The notes: generated by a model not told the origin, from the letters alone. DNA of 64,000 nt from Colletotrichum lupini (GCF_023278565.1 NC_064680.1:496001-560000); one strand, 5' to 3'; positions 1 through 12,903 are shown, numbered from the stretch's first letter. Numbers and translations: made by a program.

Positions 1-3000
1 TCCCTTAGCTTTTTTATTTCTATATTTATAATATCCTTAAATAGCTTTTATAGTTATAATAAAAGATATTTAATATTACTAAACTTCTTTAGTAAGTTTT
101 AAAAATTAACTTTAATAAGTTATAGTTTTTAAACTCCTCCGGAGCGCTCTAAGTAAGTCTTATAAACTACTCTTTTTACTACTTAATAAAATATTATATA
201 TCCTATACTACTTTCCTCTATAGCTTTTTACTAATTAAGTATAAAAATAAAAAAAAAGTAGTCCTAGAGACGGTTATAATAATTACTATTTCTTATATTT
301 AAATATAAGAGCGTTATAAAAATATTATTATTAAAGTATTATAAAGGTTTATAAGCCTAGTTTAAATATTTAAAACCTAATAAAGCTTTACTTAGTACTT
401 AATAAGGCGGTTTTTATAAGCTCTATCTTTATATAATAATAAAGGTTTATTATAAAAGTTCCTTATTAATATCGACTTTAGTATTAGGAATTACTTTTTT
501 ATAATTAGTACCTCGTTTACTACGTACTTTAGTATTTTATTAAGAATTATTAAGAATTAAAAGCTTAAGAACCTCTATAGTATATATAAGCGCTTATAAA
601 AAGGACTATAAACTATATAGAGCCGTTTATAACCTAGTTACTATATCCCCTTCCTCTCCCCTACCCCTAAGCTTATATAAAGGGGTTATTTTAAGGGTTA
701 GTAATAATAATAAAACTATATTAACCTCTTTAGCCTTATTTATTATACTTTAAAATATATTTATTAATTACTTAGCGTCCTAAATAATTAAAAATTTAAT
801 AATAATACTATCCTTAATTATAAAATTATTTTAAATACTAGTATTTTTAAAATTTAAATCTACTTTCCCGAGTACTTAAACTAACTTATTATTAATATTA
901 AAAAGTTCTTATATCTCTTAGATTACTAAATTTACTTACTTACTTATAATAGCTTATTCTTTATATACGGGATTATAAAAGACTTTTTTATTAAACCTAA
1001 TATTCTTTATAATAAATACCTACTTAAGCGCGAGTACTTAGACCCTATATAAGTTATACGTTTTTAATATATATTTAACTAAGTATCTTATATACCTATA
1101 GGGAAGTACTTTAAACTCCTTTTAATATATACCCCTCTTATAATCCCTATAAAAAGGGTATACTTAGTAACTATATATATAAAGGCTACTAAAATACGGG
1201 GTAACTAGTTTAGAATCCTATACTTAATAACCTATTTATTACTAACGTTAATACTACTTTTACTAATTAATTTTTATTATAATAAACAAATCTCTTTTAT
1301 TAGCCTCCCGTAGGGTAATATTATAAATAAAAATTACTATTAATACTATTTTATTTTATAAATTCGTAAAAAGGTTTATAAAAAGGTATATTTTACGAGC
1401 TTTAGTAATTACGAGTTAACTTACTCTTTTAGTATTACCTATAAGTTCTTTTATATATAAAAATAAAAGTTCTATTCTAATTCTTAGCTCGCTATATTAT
1501 ATTTTATATATACGTTTAACGTTTATAATTAAGAGGACGGTCTTATTATTACTTTTAAAAAAATAAATTAGAGTCCCTTCTTAATAATAAATCGCTACCT
1601 CGAGGCTCTATAATACGAAAAGTACTTCCTCTTTTATTTTAGTTTTTAAAAAGAACCCCCTAAGCTACTTATTATATTTATTAAAAGCTATAAGTATATA
1701 TTATTATTTATTAAGAGATAGTTCGAAATAAAAAAGATCTTAATATATATAGTATTATAGTTATAAAGCTCTTCTCGAGAGCAGTCCTCTTAAGACTACT
1801 ATCTTAGCTTTAAATAATATATATACTTTATACTTAACTTATAATAAAGGTTTAATATATATACCTTAAGTTTTATATAATAATTAACGAAGAGTATTAA
1901 GTTCGAAATAACCTATTCTAAAGTACTAAAAGAGCGCGCTATTAAACCTCTTATAAGTACGTTAATATAAGTAACGGAATTTTTTAGAGTTAATTAGTAA
2001 TATAATACTAACTAAGCTTTATAAAATATACTTAAAGTTTATGAAAAAAGGATAGGATTAGAGGAGCTTATATTTAAAAAAGATTAGATTATTTTTTTAA
2101 ATAAGCTATTTTTTAATAATACTCTTATAAAGTATTCCCTATTATAAAATATAATCTAAACTATAGTACTAAAGTATACTTCTATTTAGTAAAGTCTTTA
2201 AGATTATATTAATATAAAATCCCTTAATATAAGCGACGTTCTAGAGCTTTAAATCGTAAGTTCTCTTTCCCTTAAGTCCGTTTAAAACGCCCTTTATAAT
2301 ACGAATACTACGTATAATAATAAGTAGTATAGTAATTCTTAATTTAATATAGTTTTTATTACCTAATAGTACGCAACTCTTGGGTTTAAATAGGCTCTTA
2401 TTATTAACTAAATATATTACTTTATAGCTATTTATTATTATATTTTAAAAAAGGGGGTAAGCGCTATTTATAGGGGTATTAAAAATTACGTTTATTTTTA
2501 AATCCTAACTCTTTATAAATATAGCGACTATATAGCCCTCGTTTTAGTTTATTAATAAGCTCGCTATAAGTTAGTTAGAAGATCTTTTTAAAAACCTAAG
2601 TTTCTTAGGGATTCTATCGTTCTTTAGCTAACTAGCTTTCTTAAGCTTATTATAAAATAATTTCTACTTATTTAATTTAATAATAATAAGGACTTCCTTT
2701 ATATAACTCCTTAGTATTCGTATTAATAACTTATTAGCGTTTTAGTTTATAAGTGCTTATTTTAATTTTTAATACGCTATAAGGCGTTACGAGTATATAT
2801 AATTATAAGGGTATATAGCATTATTTTTATTATTTACGTCGTTAACTAAGTTAGAGCGTTTAGTAAAAATAGAATAAGCCCCTCTTTAACTTAAAAGTTA
2901 TTTAGTATATATATCCTAAGTTACTAAGCTAAATATATACGTAATCTCTTTAAAGGTCCTTATATACGTTTTAAAAGTTATTAATTTACTAAAGGTTTTA

Positions 3001-4088
3001 TATATATATTAGCCCTATATAAGGTTAAGTCTAAACTTAACTATAATTAAGAAGTTAAGTACGGCGATCTCTTTACTAATTTTTAAAATATTATACGTTT
3101 TAGCTTAGAAATAAGTAAATTACTACTTTTTATATTAGCGTTAAAAGTTAATTCTAGTCCTCGCTTTATTAAAAACTTATTAATATTCCTCTTAAACCGC
3201 ATTCCTTATTATTAGTTCGGGGGGCGTAAATTCCTATTTTAGATATTTAATAATTCGCTATATACTAAACTTAGCGCCGTTCTTAATAGCTTTTTAAAAT
3301 ACGTATTTATATAATATAGCGTTAACTAATTTTATTAGTTACTAAGTAAGGACTTTAATATATATATTAATAATATTATATTTATAAACTATAAGTTACT
3401 TATATTTAGCGTTAAGCTCTTATTATTTTTAAATACTCTTAAGTATATAGATCCTTTTTATAAATATAGTATAAAAATAAATTTATTTATATAAAATAAG
3501 TAATATAACTAGTTTTATATAAAAAAACCCGGCTTAGTCCTATAAGTTACTTATACTTAAAAAAGTTAAAAAGTTCGTATTAAGAGTTATATTTAAAAGC
3601 TATTAGTAAAAGATTTTTTAAATTTTTTAGTTATTCTTAAATACTTTATAATAAGCTTAATAAGCTCGTAGTTCTTTTTTATTACGGGTTATAATTAATT
3701 ATTTAAATTCTAAGGGCGAAATAAGCGCTATAGAGGGGTTAAGGAATACGTTAAAATTTAAAGTGTTTAAGTTAATATATTTCTAAACCCCGACGCCCTT
3801 ATTTATAATATAAAATATATTAAACTATTTAATTTAACTATTATAGCCTATTAATTTAGCTTAGGCTAAAGTAAGTATAAGTAAGTTAGTTATTTTAAAA
3901 AGATCGTAAGAATTATATTAATAAATACGTTATTATAATATAAGGTCTTAACTAAGAGCTAGGTTTATAATTATTATAAGTTATAATACGTAGTAATAAG
4001 TATACGGAGTATAATAAAAGTAACTTAACTATTAAAATAGAAATAAATAAAAAGAAAAGGTCTATATATACGATATCTAAGATAGATA
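1..4088. repeat. RIP-saturated AT-rich block, open at the left edge
   Basis: About 4 kb of very AT-rich DNA in which the dinucleotides CA and TG are almost absent: reading through, I met only around ten in total, while TA is everywhere. This is the known footprint of repeat-induced point mutation, which turns CpA into TpA on either strand of duplicated DNA. Scattered CG-containing words survive, which fits CpA-directed rather than general C loss. Every frame is broken by stops and I could not recognise a coding relic, so the original repeat family is unknown. Normal composition resumes abruptly around 4089-4105. The element continues beyond base 1. Confidence 0.88.
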
Positions 4089-4175
4089 CGTGATTTAGCA
4101 CGTGACGGGCACTTTGTGAGGTGCGATTACTATCCCTATTACGTGACATTATCCTTTACGCTGCATTCTAGCACA

Positions 4176-4906
4176 ATGTTGATCATTATCTTCTACATTT
4201 CTTTCGTTGCGGGTATTGCCCTTACAGTAGACAAGCCAGTGAGCCCTGATATCAACACAAAGCTAAAAAAAAAAAGAAAAAAAAAACGGCTACTGAGCTC
4301 GACAAGTTGCACCTCGTCAAAAATGACTATGTATTTGACTTTAAGAAACACGAGTGCTTCACATACTCGCCCGGCGGCGTCGTGAACGCAAACGCAGCAA
4401 CTTCTCACTGTCACCTGGCTCGCTCTTGGGCTCTGTGCTATGTTGCCGCCTCACTACCACCCCCGTGCCACCAATTTTGTGGTCGCTGTTGAAGGCCAGA
4501 CTCAGACATGGATGATTCAAGAGAATGGTGCTGACCCAGCCACCACGACACTCAACCCAGGACAGCTGACCATCTTCCCCAGGGGCAGTCTCCACCCCAC
4601 GTAGAACAGGTATATTTATGATTTATGACGGGGCGGCACGAATAAGCTCTTGGCTAATTGTAACCCCTTCTTGCAGGGTGCGGCTATGCCACGCTTATTT
4701 CAGCCCTTGACTCCGATGATACGGGCACCTTGAGTATACTCAACGGCCTTTTCAAGTTGCCCAATGACATGGTTCAGGCTGCTTTCGGAGGCATTTCGGG
4801 ATCGAAGAGTAGCGAAGGAAGTGGAAATCGCGTTCCTGGTGTGGGTACCGGAGCTGCCCTCGGATCCGAAGAGTGCTTGGCTAGGTGCGGCATGGGAAAG
4901 CGCTAG
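4176..4906 (+). pseudogene. Germin/spherulin-like cupin, frameshifted pseudogene
   Basis: Pieces of a secreted cupin of the fungal spherulin/germin type lie in order but in different frames. A hydrophobic N-terminus (MLIIIFYISFVAGIAL) starts at 4176. A middle part encodes DKLHLVKNDYVFDFKKHE (from about 4298). The metal-site core contains LPPHYHPRATNFVVAVEG (about 4442-4495), and the C-terminal part GCGYATLISALDSDDTG follows 4675 and ends at the TAG at 4904-4906. Two A-runs (4265-4275 and 4277-4286) coincide with the first frame change. A second change lies near 4400-4435. A TAG interrupts the core at about 4603, and the plausible intron 4612-4675 does not restore the frame. The gene abuts the RIP block, so decay next to a repeat is the simplest reading. 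Cupins of this type bind a metal through His and Glu; this copy should not make a full protein. Sequencing error in the A-runs could explain only the first lesion. Confidence 0.72.
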
Positions 4907-6527
4907 AGTGAGGAACTAGAATAGCGATGATGCCAGGAGTTTGCAGGCTGAGCGAACCGTTTCAAGTATGAAGTTCCGAATCTTATGCTCTTCTTTTCGT
5001 TCTATTTGAGTTGATAACGCGATTATGCTGATATTTCACTTCGTAAATGTTTATTCAGTTTGCTTGTGAAGTAATGAACAAGAAGAAAGAACTTCTTTCT
5101 GGGGGGTTAGAGAAGCGTCACTCAGCAGTGATTAGGAGTAAAGGGATAGAGTAGGGAGTTTGTAGTTTTATTACACGGATATCCATACCCTCCTTCAGGT
5201 GAGCCACTCATAGCGCGAGTTGAAGCACTCTTATCTCGTGGCCACTGTACCAAAGTTCCCATGATAGATCCTCCAACGTGGTTACGTGATCAATGAGTCA
5301 GTCAAATATGATGATGTTGCACCATGTTACCTTGTGACTCGTATCCTGACAATGAGAACGAGCCAGAGAGCTTTGGATAAGTCCTCAGAAAACTTGTGAA
5401 GCTGAAGTCTCCATTGCGACCATCATGTCTCCAGCCCACATAAAATCTTGTCAAGCGAGCATGGAAGCGTCAGGAACTTAGCCTGCAGTGCCACTGCATT
5501 CGGAGGTTGGCGAGACTGGACTAGGCGATAGCCAAGCTAGTCTATTATTCGCCGGACTTGACTGCCTAGAAATCAACTTATAGGAAAGACCTGGCGCTTA
5601 GCCCTAAACAAGGCGATCTGTGTCAGGGATGGAGCTATCCATATGGAAAGTCATTTTTAACAATATGATTAGCTTTCCTATAGGTCATGGTGATAATACT
5701 CACATAGATTGCTTCCCCACTTGGGTGCAACTCAAAATGTTAAGAAGCATTGGTGACCCCGAGCTGCGGAACCGAAAAGCTCCCGACCATCACAGAGCTT
5801 ATTCTATCAACTCCAGTTTCACAAACCTAAAATAGGTGCCAATACTTCTCGGCTGCTAAAATGCTTGTTTGCAGTTGAAGGTGACCTTGCATCAGGAATT
5901 ACACCCAAGAGCCTTAGCGATGAAATTAAGGTTATTTTGAGAGCCTGGGTTTCAACTCTGACCTACTCTATGAGGACTAGAACCCTGGACAAGTATAATG
6001 CAGTCTATGTTCACACGCGAGTCACTACCTTAGACCACGCTGACAAAAAAGTTTCCGTAAATTCAAGCCGTGAACTTGGCTGTGTCATTGCGGCTATTCG
6101 GCGCGCTTGACCAGGCTTGAGGGTGGTGCCCCAGATAACAAGGTTCCATGCTAGAACCCACGCGCAATCCTCGCTTTCGTACTCTGAGTCGGGATCCTGT
6201 AAGCGATGTTGCAATTTGCATCTCCAAAGACTAGTATGGTACGCCACGAGATTCACGACCCTGGCCCAGGATGATGCTGTCACCGCAACTGCAGCTGGTC
6301 ATATCCCAAATGGATCGCGGATGGATTTCCTTGGACCCACGGGCACTTGATATCGGGAGGTTTTAGACAATTTTGCTGTCATCTTGTTGAACTTAAGTAC
6401 CTTGGAGTCCGCTCCATTATCCGTGCCATCTTTCATCAACCAGCCTAATAATCAATCATTGACCGCGCTTAGAGGCCATTGAAGTTCTTGCAGTCGAGCA
6501 CTTTTCGGCATCCACTCTTTTCTCACC
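4907..6527. other. Intergenic, no gene recognised
   Basis: 1.6 kb of ordinary composition. Short open stretches at 5620-5835 and 5865-6110 have no recognisable domain, no plausible intron structure and no clear start context. The last few hundred bases should contain the promoter and leader of the tyrosinase gene at 6528. Confidence 0.6.
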
Positions 6528-7860
6528 ATGAGTCCTTCTCTTCTCAGCGCCTTTTCGGTGCTTTTATTTGCCACTTCCTTCTTCCTCCCCATCAAGGCCG
6601 CGGCACCATCTTACAACTTTACCCAAGAGGCCATCAACAACGGCGACGCCCTTGCTCAACTTGCTGCACAGGCTCTGGCTAACTCTAAAGAATTACACCA
6701 ACGTTCGGGTGCATTTGCAAACTCAACATGCACGCCGGACAAGGTCCGCGTCCGCCGAGAATGGAGAACACTCCCTGCCGAGCAGAGGAGAGCCTTTGTA
6801 GCTGCTATTGAGTGTATGCAGAGTTCCCCGAGCTTGTATGAGCCGGGAGTGATGCCTGCTGCAAAGACTTTGTATGATGACTTTGTGGCTATCCACCTCA
6901 AGCAGACTCCTGTCATTCACAGAACGGTAAGAGCGCAAGTTTGGTGTAAGAAAAACGATGTTGTGCCGAGAGCTAACCTTTCTCTTGTTCTTCTGCCTAG
7001 GCTAATTTCCAGGTCTGGCATCGCCTGTACACAGACGTGTTTGAGCAAAAGGTCCGCGAATGCGGTTATACTGGTAAGCATTTGTGGCTTATTGCCTGAC
7101 CATCTGTCAGTATACATCTGACACAATCTTAGGTACGTTTCCCTTCTGGGAATGGGGTTATGATGCGGAAGACCCTACGCTGTCACCTCTCTTTGACGGA
7201 TCGGACACTTCCATCGGCAGCAACGGCGCCTTTGTTCCTCATGAAGGCCTCGAAATTCACCAGGCTCACACCAACGTAACCCTCAAGCTCGAGCCCGGGT
7301 CTGGTGGTGGGTGTGTCATGTCGGGCCCCTTCTCCAAAATGACGGTCAACCTCCCCGTCGTTCAGAACACAGACACTCCTCTCGCTGCGGACCCGCGCTG
7401 CCTGCAGCGAGACCTGAACAAGCACGTCTCTTCTCGACACACCACATTCCGGAACACGACGCTCCTTCTGACTGAGCACAACACTCTCGAGTCGTTCTGG
7501 GGCTTTTTGAATGGTGATGATCGTTACATCAACCCCTTTGAGCTAGGAGTTCATGCCGCTGGCCACTGGCAGCTCGGAGGCGACTCGGGCAACAACTTCT
7601 TCATCTCTCCGGCTGACCCAGCATTCTTCCTGCACCACAGCCAGATCGACCGTGTTTATTGGATCTGGCAGATGCTTGACTGGGAGAACAGGCAGGATAT
7701 CTTTGGTACTGTCACGATGCAAAATATTCCCCCGAGCCGCAACGGCACTTTGGACGACCTGGTTGATCTTCGGCCTTTGGCTGAGCCAAGAAAGCTGAGG
7801 GACCTTATGAGCACGATTGGAATTGGTGGCTCTCCGTTTTGCTACGTCTACGAGGGGTAG
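6528..7860 (+). CDS. Secreted tyrosinase (type-3 copper polyphenol oxidase)
   Basis: Three exons (6528-6926, 7001-7073, 7133-7860) with GT-AG introns of 74 and 59 nt give 399 aa. Tyrosinases oxidise phenols to o-quinones at a binuclear copper site. The N-terminus (residues 1-25, LLSAFSVLLFATSFFLPIKA) looks like a signal peptide, and several NxT/S sequons follow, so the enzyme is probably secreted. The CuA histidines are H123 (VAIH), H131 (VIH) and H140 (QVWHR), the last two brought together by intron 1. The CuB histidines are H298 and H302 (GVHAAGH) and H325/H326 (DPAFFLHHSQIDR). The protein stops soon after CuB, so it has no long C-terminal cap. The gene is convergent with the acyltransferase 75 bp away. 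The family call is secure; the substrate (melanin-type phenols, aminophenols or a cluster metabolite) is open. Confidence 0.92.
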
Positions 7861-7934
7861 TTGCTCCTGTGGTATCAGATCAAGATTAGGGGGAACAGAA
7901 TGGCAGTCGTTGAAGGGCCTGGAATGCCCGATAA

Positions 7935-9266
7935 TTACTTTCCTATGTACTTTGAATACTTCAACCATAATTCATCCTTCTTTAACCCATTCATGTCCTC
8001 GTCCCTTAAACATATTGCTAGTGCGATGCTGCCATCTAGTGCCTTGGGAAGCAGGTAGCCAAGACTCTCCACGGGTGTGAATTGCGGTCTCCGGACCGAC
8101 TCAGGCTTGCCCAATCCCAATCCAAAGTCGTGCTCATAAAGATCGAGTTTCGCCCAGGAACTAAAAGCCAAATCTCTATCGAGATGAAGGGTCCCGGTGA
8201 ATGAGAAGACACTCTTATCGGCCGCTTGGTTCATGAGTGTCGCCAAAGCTCGTACTCCATAGCTCAAGGCTGTAGGATCCACAGCAGATCGGAGCTGAGA
8301 TGCCGCTTCCCCCAGTGGTCTTTCGACGAGGTCCTTGATCGCCATGGAATTTTTCGTCATGCTTTGTATGAGGGCTGGAAACGTTTGAGGGATTCCCATC
8401 TATCCTCGCACATTGATAGCTCGAGCGAGCTTAGTTGCCGCGTCGTTCGGTAAGCGCTTCACACGAATGCGACTGATTGACTGCCAGATGAAGGCAGTAA
8501 GGGCATCGTCTGTTGTGATATAGCCTGACTTGACCGTCTCCGAAGCCAATGACTTTAAGGCTGAAAGAGAAGCTGCAGAAAAGTCAAAGTAGGCCCAGCT
8601 GCACGTGGCAGGTGCCGTTGCCGGCGTTGCTGAGGGCTTGATGATCATCGCATCAGTCTCGAGCCCACCCTCAAAGTCGTCGAGGAGGGGAATAATGTTG
8701 TGTCGTGACAGGTTTCCAGTTGCAATTTCCTCTTCGGTGAAGTCTTCGCCCTTACACGCCTTGGACAGGAGTTTGATGAGTTGTCCTTGCCCGGTTCCAT
8801 CGAGTACCTGATGGTGGCCAAGGAATGCGAGAATAAGCCCGCCTTTGATGAACGTAGCTTGGGTGATGAAAACTGGCTCAGGTTTCCCTACTAGATTGGG
8901 GTCGATGGGTAGAGTCGGGCGAGGACAGACGATGCTTTCGTCAAGCATGGCGAAGGGAAAGCCTGACGTTTTCATGTCTTTCATCGACGATACTGATGGG
9001 TCCTCTCTCAGATCCTTGACAATCAAGGGCGGGGTTGGTTCCAGTGGCGCGATCTTGAAGATGCCAGTGTTACCTTCGCTCGCGCCCTCGTTGATTATCT
9101 GCCCTGCAACCCAGGGAAACCCGGCGGTAAGTCGCTCAAGACCGCTTGTCAGAGTTTTGGTGATGTTTGCATAGGATTGGTCATCTTCGACGGAAAAGCA
9201 GACCGCTATCTGGGTGTAGATTTTGAGAGTGGGCTGCTGGCCCAGAATCTCGATAGGCTCGTCCAT
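7935..9266 (-). pseudogene. HHxxxD acyltransferase (BAHD/TRI101-type) with one in-frame TAG
   Basis: A continuous reading frame of 443 codons carries one internal stop, TAG at 8402-8400 (codon 289). It separates a 288-codon N-terminal part from a 154-codon C-terminal part. The N-terminal part has the catalytic motif HHQVLD (residues 151-156, H152 as general base). The C-terminal part has DFGLG at 380-384 in the place of the family's structural DFGWG. Together they match the normal length of fungal acyl-CoA-dependent O-acyltransferases related to trichothecene 3-O-acetyltransferase. No intron with sensible splice sites removes the TAG. A CAG-to-TAG change would be a CpA-to-TpA (RIP-type) mutation. 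The product would lack the C-terminal half of the active site. If the TAG is a sequencing error or is read through, the gene is intact; the rest of the frame shows no other lesion, so inactivation, if real, is recent. Confidence 0.82.
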
Positions 9267-9876
9267 GTTTTTTGAAGTGACTTGAAGTATGCAAATGTCA
9301 GAAAACGCAACTGTGTCGCTGGAGATGCGAAGGGGTCTGTGATGTGGTGATGTCGAGTGAGTTGAAGTCGGAAGGAATTGACTGCAAGCCCGTCATGTCA
9401 TCCCTGGTATTTAATCACACGGGGCTGCAGGTGAATAAGTAATACTACGGAGTAAGCAACATGCTCTATTCAAACATTGTCATACCTAGCAGCCCTGAAT
9501 ACCCACAATGAATCATCATGGCTCACTGCAGCAGCCAACTCTCATTGGTTCGACAATCTTACGTCGCCCCCATCTCGCAGGAGGAAGTCCACCCCCAAAA
9601 CAAGCAACCGTGACGGCATAGGATGCTCGAGACGTGACAGAAAGACCGCAACGGCGATGTTCGTGAGAAGGCCGCAGACGGGTGCTGGAAGGGAGTACAA
9701 GGACGACGTTAACATCGAGAAACCACGAACATCCTGTAGGCACAGTGCCGTGAGCTGCTCGCTGGCGTTAAGTGCCCCCCCCCCCCCAAACAAGGAAGAC
9801 GGTGATGCATACCGAGGTAAATGGTTCGTTTTCCCATAGCTCGTTGGGGCCGCCCTCCTAGCTTTTGGTGGTGCAT
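9267..9876. other. Intergenic, upstream of the acyltransferase
   Basis: Contains the promoter side of the - strand acyltransferase (a TTTAAT stretch lies at about 9409-9414) and a run of C near 9775-9787. No gene recognised. Confidence 0.5.
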
Positions 9877-10270
9877 TCAAAAGATGTAAACAGGCACGAG
9901 AGCCACACCTGTGCCGAGGAGCACGATGTTGAGCGGTTGACGCATATGCTGGGCCGCGTCAGAGTCCGTAACGATACCAAGGACATAGGACATGAAAGCC
10001 AGGCTCGTGCTAATGATCAATGCTCCAATTCAATTCAGCTCTTTTCGCAGGCGAATAAGAGTATTCCAGCCCAAAGGCGCGGCGTCATCAACGCTAACTG
10101 GAAGTGCCCACAGGGCAATGGCCAAAACAACGACATGAAGGATCGCAGCAGCATGAAGCCCCCATCGCCACCCGACAGTGCCGCTGAAAACATCGCCCAG
10201 GGCAAGACCTAGTCCGAACCCAACGGCTTGGCCATCGCCCATGGGAGAAAAGGCCAATATTTCTCGGAAT
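9877..10270 (-). pseudogene. Relic of a major facilitator superfamily transporter
   Basis: On the - strand the translation from about 10270 downwards reads ILAFSPMGDGQAVGFGLG, then VFSGTVGWRWGLHAA, a hydrophobic segment (AAAILHVVVLAIALWALP) and RLRKELN. A TGA stands where a Trp would fit (about 10030). The frame then continues as IGALIISTSLAFMSYVLG and VTDSDAAQHMRQPLNIVLLG, and stops at 9877-9879. This is the part around transmembrane helices 5-7 of a fungal drug:H+ antiporter-type MFS protein. Sequence up to about 10630 on the same strand may hold a scrambled remnant of the N-terminal helices but I could not align it by eye. The remaining helices are missing. It sits between the acyltransferase and the beta-lactamase-type gene, which suggests a lost exporter of the same locus. 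Confidence 0.75.
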
Positions 10271-10988
10271 GATGCAGAGGTACAGGTGAGAGTTGGGTGA
10301 GAGTTGAGCGATTGGAGGTTGAAACGAGGGTAGGCCTACCCGTTGTTACTCGGTTGATGCCACCCGCTCTGCGCCGCAACATTACATTGACCTTTGCCTG
10401 GGGAATTCGAGAAAACTCTCTGTACCAGTCATCAAATGATACTCCATACACTACCTTAGCTGGAAAGACTCTTACCTGGGTTAATTCCGGGTCCCTTCGG
10501 AAGTTGAGCGTTATCCACATGGCCTGCGCCTGAAGCCAACAACGGTTAGCGACAGTAAGCAGCGAGGCACCCAGAGCCCCAAGAAGCACCGCTGGCCTGT
10601 GTGCCTGCTGAGGCCCTAGAACAGACACACTCCGTCCGGCCAGTCGGCGGGTGAAGCACCGACTTCTCAGGCGCCAGGCACCGCTCCGATGGCCGGGGAG
10701 TCGGCAGTGGTAGCTACCGACACTGCACTGCGAGACGCTCTAGGGTGGAACGAAGACCTGCGCTTGGCAGCCTGCATCTGAAGCCGTGATGGCTCGGAGT
10801 GAACAACCACCGACAATGTAGGTTTCGTGGGCATCATATCAACTATAAAAGAAAAACGTGTCTCGCTGTACTCTATGAGTTTTGTAAAGTAGCCTTCATC
10901 ATCGACTTTTCAATCAACTCCAGCCCCACCATACAACTTACAACTCGACCAAGTCCACTGCTTATTCTTGGTTAACAGTCTCATCATC
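10271..10988. other. Intergenic and promoter of the beta-lactamase-type gene
   Basis: No gene recognised. The GC-rich stretch 10640-10790 has several imperfect GGCGCC/CGGCC-like words. The 3' part is the leader of the gene starting at 10989. Confidence 0.5.
10844..10851 (+). promoter_or_regulatory. Probable TATA box of the gene at 10989
   Basis: TATAAAAG lies 138 bp upstream of the ATG, followed by a pyrimidine-rich leader, a usual spacing for fungal core promoters. No mapped transcript start was available. Confidence 0.5.
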
Positions 10989-12164
10989 ATGACAGAAAAA
11001 CGAACACAAACGCACGGCACTTGCGACCCTAAGTTTCAAGAGGTACGCAAGCAACTTCAGGACAATATCGACAGTGGAGAAGAAGTCGGCGCCGCCATTG
11101 CTGTCAACATTGATGGCAACGATGTTGTAAACCTGTGGGGTGGCTACACGGACAAGGAACGCACCCAGCCATGGACCAAAAACACCCTCGTCACCATCTT
11201 CTCCTCCACCAAGACCGTCCTCAGTCTCGCCATCCTCATTCTCGTCGACCAAAAAGTCCTTTCGATCAACGACAAGGTCTCGAAGCATTGGCCTGAGTTC
11301 GCCGCCAATGGTAAAGAAGATATCGAGATCCGCCATATCCTCTCTCACACGTCGGGGGTCTCTGGCTGGGATGCCGATGGACCGCTCTCTTTCGAAGAAA
11401 TCTCTGACCTCGACGCAGCTGCAGCAAAGCTAGCTACGCAGGCACCGTGGTGGGAACCTGGCACAGCATCTGGATATCACTCATTCACGTTTGGCCATCT
11501 ACTAGCAGCCATCGTCCGTCGCGCGATGGGTACAACGCTAAGAGATTTCATCATGGAAGAGATCGTGAAGCCACTGGGCGCAGACTTTCACTTTGGCGTT
11601 TCCGACAAAGAACTCCCCCGGACGACGGATGTTATTTCCGCACCTATGCCTCCCCTCGGTCCCGGCATGGGTCCCCAGCCAGGCTCCATCACGTTCAAGA
11701 CCATGAACCCCATGCCCTTCCCCTCAGACTTCGCCAACGGTCCTACCTGGCGCCAGGGCGACATCCTCGCCGGGAGCGGGCACGCCAATGCCTACGCGCT
11801 CACGCGAATTCTCTCGATCATCAGTCTCGGCGGCAGCGTCGACGGCAAACGTTTCCTCTCACAAGACACCATCAACCTCATATTTGAGCAACAATCCAAC
11901 GGGGTTGATCTTGTTATGGGCGTGCCTATGCGTTTCGGTATTGTATTTGGCATTACGGGCGAAGGTGGTACGGCGGTTGCTGATTTCCTGCCTAACGGAC
12001 GTATATGCTTCTGGGCAGGCCTCGGTGGATCATTCGTCGTTATGGATCTAGACAAGAAAATCACCATCGCATATGTAATGAACAAGCTGTCCATGTCGGG
12101 TTTGGGAAACAACGCTGCGAAGTCTTACATCAGGGCCATTTATAAGGCATTAAAGGAGCAGTGA
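10989..12164 (+). CDS. Serine beta-lactamase-fold hydrolase/transesterase (EstB/LovD-like family)
   Basis: A single exon of 391 codons. The start ATG at 10989 follows a TCATCATC leader; the frame is open a little further upstream but without an ATG. The SxxK nucleophile motif is S72-S-T-K75 (IFSSTKTVLSLAIL), with the Tyr of the second motif at Y163 (ASGYHSFTFG). A Gly-rich stretch (FWAGLGGSFVVMD) stands near the C-terminus where beta-lactamases have KTG. This is the family that contains fungal esterases, LovD-type acyltransferases and cluster-borne beta-lactamase-like enzymes; there is no signal peptide, so a cytosolic role is likely. Acyl transfer or ester hydrolysis is the expected chemistry; true antibiotic hydrolysis is unlikely. 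It is the only intact gene between the acyltransferase and the nested transposon. Confidence 0.88.
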   Translation: MTEKRTQTHGTCDPKFQEVRKQLQDNIDSGEEVGAAIAVNIDGNDVVNLWGGYTDKERTQPWTKNTLVTIFSSTKTVLSLAILILVDQKVLSINDKVSKHWPEFAANGKEDIEIRHILSHTSGVSGWDADGPLSFEEISDLDAAAAKLATQAPWWEPGTASGYHSFTFGHLLAAIVRRAMGTTLRDFIMEEIVKPLGADFHFGVSDKELPRTTDVISAPMPPLGPGMGPQPGSITFKTMNPMPFPSDFANGPTWRQGDILAGSGHANAYALTRILSIISLGGSVDGKRFLSQDTINLIFEQQSNGVDLVMGVPMRFGIVFGITGEGGTAVADFLPNGRICFWAGLGGSFVVMDLDKKITIAYVMNKLSMSGLGNNAAKSYIRAIYKALKEQ

Positions 12165-12901
12165 CATGAGGTCGTAAAGGGTTGCACAACACGACTTCTT
12201 GGTTCCATCGAATAGTTGTTATGTAATGCACTCAATGGTACAATAGGATTTGCAATTATCATTCTCCGGCATCACTTGCCCTAGGACTCCATGATGATGA
12301 GATCAATGTCGCAAGGTCCAGCACGAGAGTACCTTACCGAAATCGCTACCTAAGGTACGTGAAATCAAGCTTCTCGAGTTCCACAGGCGGCAGGCAGAAG
12401 TTTAAGGGATAAGCTTCCTTAGCTCTATCAAGTCATTGCGATTGGTTGATCAAGAGATCTAGGCTCTAGCATGGGCTCGCAATGTTGAACATCATCTAGC
12501 CGGTTGACAAAGATCACATCAGTGCATGGTCGCGAGCCGGACTGTCGTTCAAACCGCATCTGCAGCTTGTCTCCACGGTCATGCGGCAACAGTACAGTAA
12601 ACCCGTTTTGGGGCCCGCATAACTCGCTAATTTCCTCATTACGACTGGTTCGGATGTGTTTTCAGATAAACAGGCAGCAAGTATTCTTCTGGTGCCGCAT
12701 TTCCAACAAAAACATGCAGTTAGCCCCTCACTACGATGTACCTTAGGCAGCAATTTACTCCGAAAGCGAACGACACCTAGCCAAGAAAAGACTAGATGGT
12801 TTCTTTTGTCTCAGTAGCTTCGAATAGTTTGTAAGTGGTTTGAGGTTCTATAAAGAGACAGCAACATTTTCTATCATCACAAGAGATTCGATTACAGGCT
12901 A
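12165..12901. other. Intergenic between the beta-lactamase-type gene and the nested transposon
   Basis: About 740 bp of normal composition with no recognisable gene. It ends at the TA target site of the Fot1-like element (12902-12903). Confidence 0.6.
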
Positions 12902-12903
12902 TA